DNA of 64,000 nt from Bradyrhizobium sp. CB1717 (GTDB lineage Bacteria > Pseudomonadota > Alphaproteobacteria > Rhizobiales > Xanthobacteraceae). Positions within the stretch are counted from its first letter, which is position 1. Each line of letters begins with the position of its first letter. The DNA is taken from the NCBI RefSeq assembly GCF_029714325.1, contig NZ_CP121666.1, forward strand, positions 6,293,001-6,357,000. The letters are read 5' to 3'. Of this stretch, positions 61,348 through 64,000 are shown piece by piece. A model generated the notes under the pieces. It saw only the letters and a program-made list of their open reading frames with translations, made no database searches and was not told the DNA's origin. Both the position numbers and the translations under genes were made by a program.

Positions 61348-62607
61348 TTAGCCAACTGCCTCGGCCCTATCCCGCGAATTGCGGCGGGCCTCGTCTGCGC
61401 CTCGCAATAATACTCGCAATATGAGCCAGAGCAGAGTGACGAGCAACAAACCGTCGAGCGCCGGTTGTTCAATCGATTTTCCGTCTTGAATGGTCAGCCG
61501 CAAAATCTGGAACAAGCCATAGAACCCTGACATGAACGTCAAGCCATAGATTGCGGCGCGCTCGCCCCCTGTTGCCAGACGCGTCAGATCGGGCAACAAC
61601 AGGGCCATTCCCACGCCGAGAATTGGCAGGTCGTAGTCATAGGCGTAGGGGCTGATCATCAGCGTGGCGACGGCTGAAATGCCCAGGGACCAGCGCGCCG
61701 GAAAATCGCGGTAGATCGCGAAGGCGACAGCCGATAGGGCGACCACGGCAACGGCCGCCTGCCCAAGAAAAGCCAATGAAGCAGAAAAGCCGGCAGTTCG
61801 CATGATCGCATAGAGAGAAATCGAGCGAAAAAAATGGAAGCGCTCGCTTCCCAGAAAGACGGCAGAATCGTGCGAGCTCGTGAGAAACGCGCTCCAGATT
61901 GAGGTCCCGAACAACAAGGTACACAGGATCGAGCTCAACAAGACGACCGCCATTGCAGTCATGACGGTCATCCAGCGACGCGCGAGCAACGCATAAATCC
62001 CGACAGCAACCGCAAGATGAGGCTTGATCACCATCATGCCAAGGCTCAATCCAGCTGCGATCGGCTTCCGCTCCATGGTGAGGCACGTAACGCCGATGAG
62101 GCTGCCGGTCAGAAAGCCATTCTGACCGCCGAAAAGCGTGAGGAGCAGGACCGGCGCAAGCAGAATCACCACCAGAGCGAAACAGCTTTTTGAGATGGCC
62201 CTCAATGTCAGGAGATAGACGCCGAGCGTGCCCGCGACGAACAGAAAATATGAAGCGCCGACGGGAAGCAGCGCCAAGGGAGCGACCAGCAGAGTGAACT
62301 GGGGAGGATAGGTCCAGTACCCGAAAATATTGATGTCGCGGCCTATGGCGTCGATCTGCAGTTTTGCGAACTGATCGAAATAGTAGACTTGCGCGACGTC
62401 GCCGAGCCAGACTCTTTGCGCAACGATGTAGAACGCGTCAAAATCGAGAAGGTGCCTGAATTGCCCCGCCTGCCAACTTGAGAGCGAGGCAGTCATCAGG
62501 ACAAGAACGATCGCCAGCCCGTAGAGGACGAAGCGCGCGCCCATCGCCCATTTGCCGCTGAAATCTGGACCGGGTCCACCAACTTGCCTGACGCGGACCT
62601 CGCTCAT
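61348..62607 (-). CDS. GT87-type membrane glycosyltransferase
   Basis: A 419-residue polytopic protein with about 10 helices. The first periplasmic loop carries FDAFYIVAQRVWLGDVAQVY, the acidic segment typical of the GT87 (DUF2029) polyprenol-phosphate-sugar-dependent glycosyltransferases, followed by FGYWTYPPQFTLLVAPLALL. It would add a sugar, often mannose or arabinose, to an envelope acceptor outside the membrane. The ATG at 62607 was chosen over the TTG at 62625. It is divergent from the large membrane protein at the window end. Confidence 0.82.
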   Translation of the reverse strand: MSEVRVRQVGGPGPDFSGKWAMGARFVLYGLAIVLVLMTASLSSWQAGQFRHLLDFDAFYIVAQRVWLGDVAQVYYFDQFAKLQIDAIGRDINIFGYWTYPPQFTLLVAPLALLPVGASYFLFVAGTLGVYLLTLRAISKSCFALVVILLAPVLLLTLFGGQNGFLTGSLIGVTCLTMERKPIAAGLSLGMMVIKPHLAVAVGIYALLARRWMTVMTAMAVVLLSSILCTLLFGTSIWSAFLTSSHDSAVFLGSERFHFFRSISLYAIMRTAGFSASLAFLGQAAVAVVALSAVAFAIYRDFPARWSLGISAVATLMISPYAYDYDLPILGVGMALLLPDLTRLATGGERAAIYGLTFMSGFYGLFQILRLTIQDGKSIEQPALDGLLLVTLLWLILRVLLRGADEARRNSRDRAEAVG

Positions 62608-62834
62608 CGGTGGAAGAGCCCCCAAAATTGAGGTCCGGAGGCGCCCGTCGATGATGCGGCCCCTCTGGTGGTTGGCTTTAAATTACTTTCGACGATACTC
62701 TATTTCGTCACGGAGGGCGAAAGCAATGGATCTTGGTGCTGAGTTAACGAGGGAGTTAACGCCTCTTCAAAGACATCTTTGTTCGCCGCGGTGACGGTCA
62801 CTCCCGGTTCGGCGAGTTTTGCAGGGGCCTTGTT

Positions 62835-64000
62835 GTGGGAAATGAGATAAAGGCGAAGCGGGAAACGAAATGGACCAGGGCTTTCGACCTGCGGGCGGCC
62901 TATTTTGCGCTGCTCGTGGTCATGACGCTGCCGGTGCTCTTCCTGATCCCGCGCACGGTGGATCTCGTAAACCACTGGGCCCGGTTGACTATTCTAGCCA
63001 TGCCGGCGTCCGATCCGCTCCACGCCTTTTACTTCGTTAAATGGGGTGCCTTTCCCAACCTCGGCGTTGATCTCATCTATGTCGCGTTGTCGCCGCTGTT
63101 GAATGCCGAGACCGTCGTCCGAATAGTCTTCGTCATGGCGTTCTGGCTGCCAGCGGTCGGCGCCTGGGCTTTGCATCGCGTCTGGGCGCTGGAACCATCG
63201 CCGACAATCCTGTTCGCACCAATTCTCAGCTACAATGTCGTAACGACGGTGGGACTCGTCAATTATGGGCTCGGCGTCGGGATCGCTCTGATCACACTCG
63301 CCTGGTGGGCCGCCCGGAAGCGCCGACGGACGGCGTACGATCTTTTGGTGATGAACGCGGCCGCGGTCGGGCTATTCTTCTGCCACATCCTGGCACTTGC
63401 CGCTTTCTGCGTCATTTTCGGACTCCTGGAAGCCACGCAACGCCGGGAGGAGCCGCTCAAGCCAGCATTGCTGCGCGCCCTGCGGTCCCCTCTCTACGTC
63501 GCTGCAGCTTTAGTTCTTGTCTGGTCGATGCCGCAACTGCCGCCCGGCTATGTCGTAACGAGCGGCAAATCCTGGATCGTCATAGCGCCCTTCTTTGGTG
63601 GCTCTCCGTATGACCATCAATGGGGCCTCGGGTTGCTTATCCTGCTGCTTTGTGTCGTTCGCTTCATCCGCCTCGCCGAGCCTGCGAGGCTCGCTGTGTT
63701 CGGCTTTTTCGTTGTCGCCGTATTCGCTCCCTCCTCGATGAGCACGGCGAACCTGGTCGATGCGCGCCTCATGGTGGTTTGGGTCTATCTGGCGTTAAGC
63801 GCGACGATCGCCCGTGTCCCCCAACCCAGGCATATGGCAGGCATCGTCACGATCGCTGCTTTCGCCTTCGCTTTTGCGCGCCTCGCACTGCTGGTCCCCG
63901 CATGGAGCCGCTATAACGACGATATCGTCGCGTTGCGGAGCGCGTTCTCCGCCATTCCACTCGGTTCAAGCGTCCTCGCAGTGTCATCGCCGGATTGTCG
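62835..64000 (+). CDS. Polytopic membrane protein, GT-C-like (3' end outside window)
   Basis: Reading from GTG at 62835, with AGGGGC ahead, gives 388 open residues to the window end with no stop. The protein has about ten hydrophobic helices. The first extracytoplasmic loop has PRTVDLVNHWARLTILA, with an Asp/Asn-His pair as in membrane GT-C-type glycosyltransferases. Further segments are PLHAFYFVKWGAFPNLGVDL and GLVNYGLGVGIALITLAWWA. Its divergent neighbour is a GT87-type enzyme, so an envelope-glycosylation role is plausible. The C-terminal part lies past the window end, so the family cannot be fixed. Confidence 0.7.
   Translation, partial: MGNEIKAKRETKWTRAFDLRAAYFALLVVMTLPVLFLIPRTVDLVNHWARLTILAMPASDPLHAFYFVKWGAFPNLGVDLIYVALSPLLNAETVVRIVFVMAFWLPAVGAWALHRVWALEPSPTILFAPILSYNVVTTVGLVNYGLGVGIALITLAWWAARKRRRTAYDLLVMNAAAVGLFFCHILALAAFCVIFGLLEATQRREEPLKPALLRALRSPLYVAAALVLVWSMPQLPPGYVVTSGKSWIVIAPFFGGSPYDHQWGLGLLILLLCVVRFIRLAEPARLAVFGFFVVAVFAPSSMSTANLVDARLMVVWVYLALSATIARVPQPRHMAGIVTIAAFAFAFARLALLVPAWSRYNDDIVALRSAFSAIPLGSSVLAVSSPDC

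Noticed and set aside
62640..62834. A regulatory or RNA feature between the divergent glycosyltransferase-like genes
   Set aside because: The interval is AT-richer, as promoters are, but no palindrome or known motif was identified.
63305..63916. Two short plus-strand frames near the window end
   Set aside because: They are out of frame with the continuous open frame from 62835 that encodes a plausible membrane protein.
1..64000. Integrases, insertion sequences, phage genes, tRNA or rRNA genes
   Set aside because: None was recognised anywhere, so there is no direct sign of a genomic island in this window.

Overview
The window is a GC-rich chromosomal segment of an alphaproteobacterium, most likely Bradyrhizobium or a close relative. 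This placement is inferred from gene content, codon usage, short palindromic intergenic repeats of a Rhizobiales type, and several perfect FixK/FNR-type sites (TTGA-N6-TCAA). No rRNA, tRNA, transposase, integrase, phage gene or CRISPR array was recognised. Both ends cut through genes. || LAYOUT. 0-6.8 kb: a compact + strand operon of a dipeptide/nickel-type ABC importer (binding protein cut by the window start, two permeases, one fused double ATPase), followed by an M20 deacylase-like and an M24 creatinase-like enzyme, both with altered metal-site residues. 6.8-13.4 kb: a GspN/GspC-like protein, a TonB-dependent receptor, a large membrane protein ending in a spermidine-synthase-like domain, and a 2OG-Fe(II) oxygenase-like protein. 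13.5-19.3 kb: a secreted PHP-type metallohydrolase with a His/Asp-rich tail, divergent from an operon of a PpiC-like protein and three HupE/UreJ-like membrane proteins. || 19.3-32.8 kb: alpha/beta hydrolases (one a secreted tandem of two hydrolase domains), a 3-oxoacid CoA-transferase pair with a MaoC-type hydratase, and a minus-strand operon DUF3141-pta-ackA-fabI. Perfect FixK-type boxes lie 53-69 bp ahead of the start codons of four of these transcription units, with a further orphan box at 33.8 kb. This looks like a low-oxygen regulon handling acyl-CoA, acetyl-phosphate and perhaps polyhydroxyalkanoate carbon and redox. 32.8-35.6 kb: small hypothetical proteins and gene-poor DNA. || 35.6-52.7 kb: the most notable system, a complete type I secretion set (TolC-like outer membrane protein, LapB-like ABC exporter with a C39-like domain lacking the protease residues, HlyD-like adaptor), a LapG-like periplasmic cysteine protease, and a giant 3400-residue RTX adhesin. 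The adhesin carries ten nearly identical 194-195-residue repeats and a PAAG motif at residues 125-128, where a LapG-type protease would be expected to cut. This suggests a Lap-style, c-di-GMP-tunable surface adhesion system in one locus; no LapD-like receptor is in the window. || 52.7-64 kb: many small secreted or membrane proteins of unknown function, two adjacent PilZ-domain proteins, a membrane-anchored coiled-coil protein, a GT87-type membrane glycosyltransferase, and a divergent polytopic membrane protein that runs off the window end.
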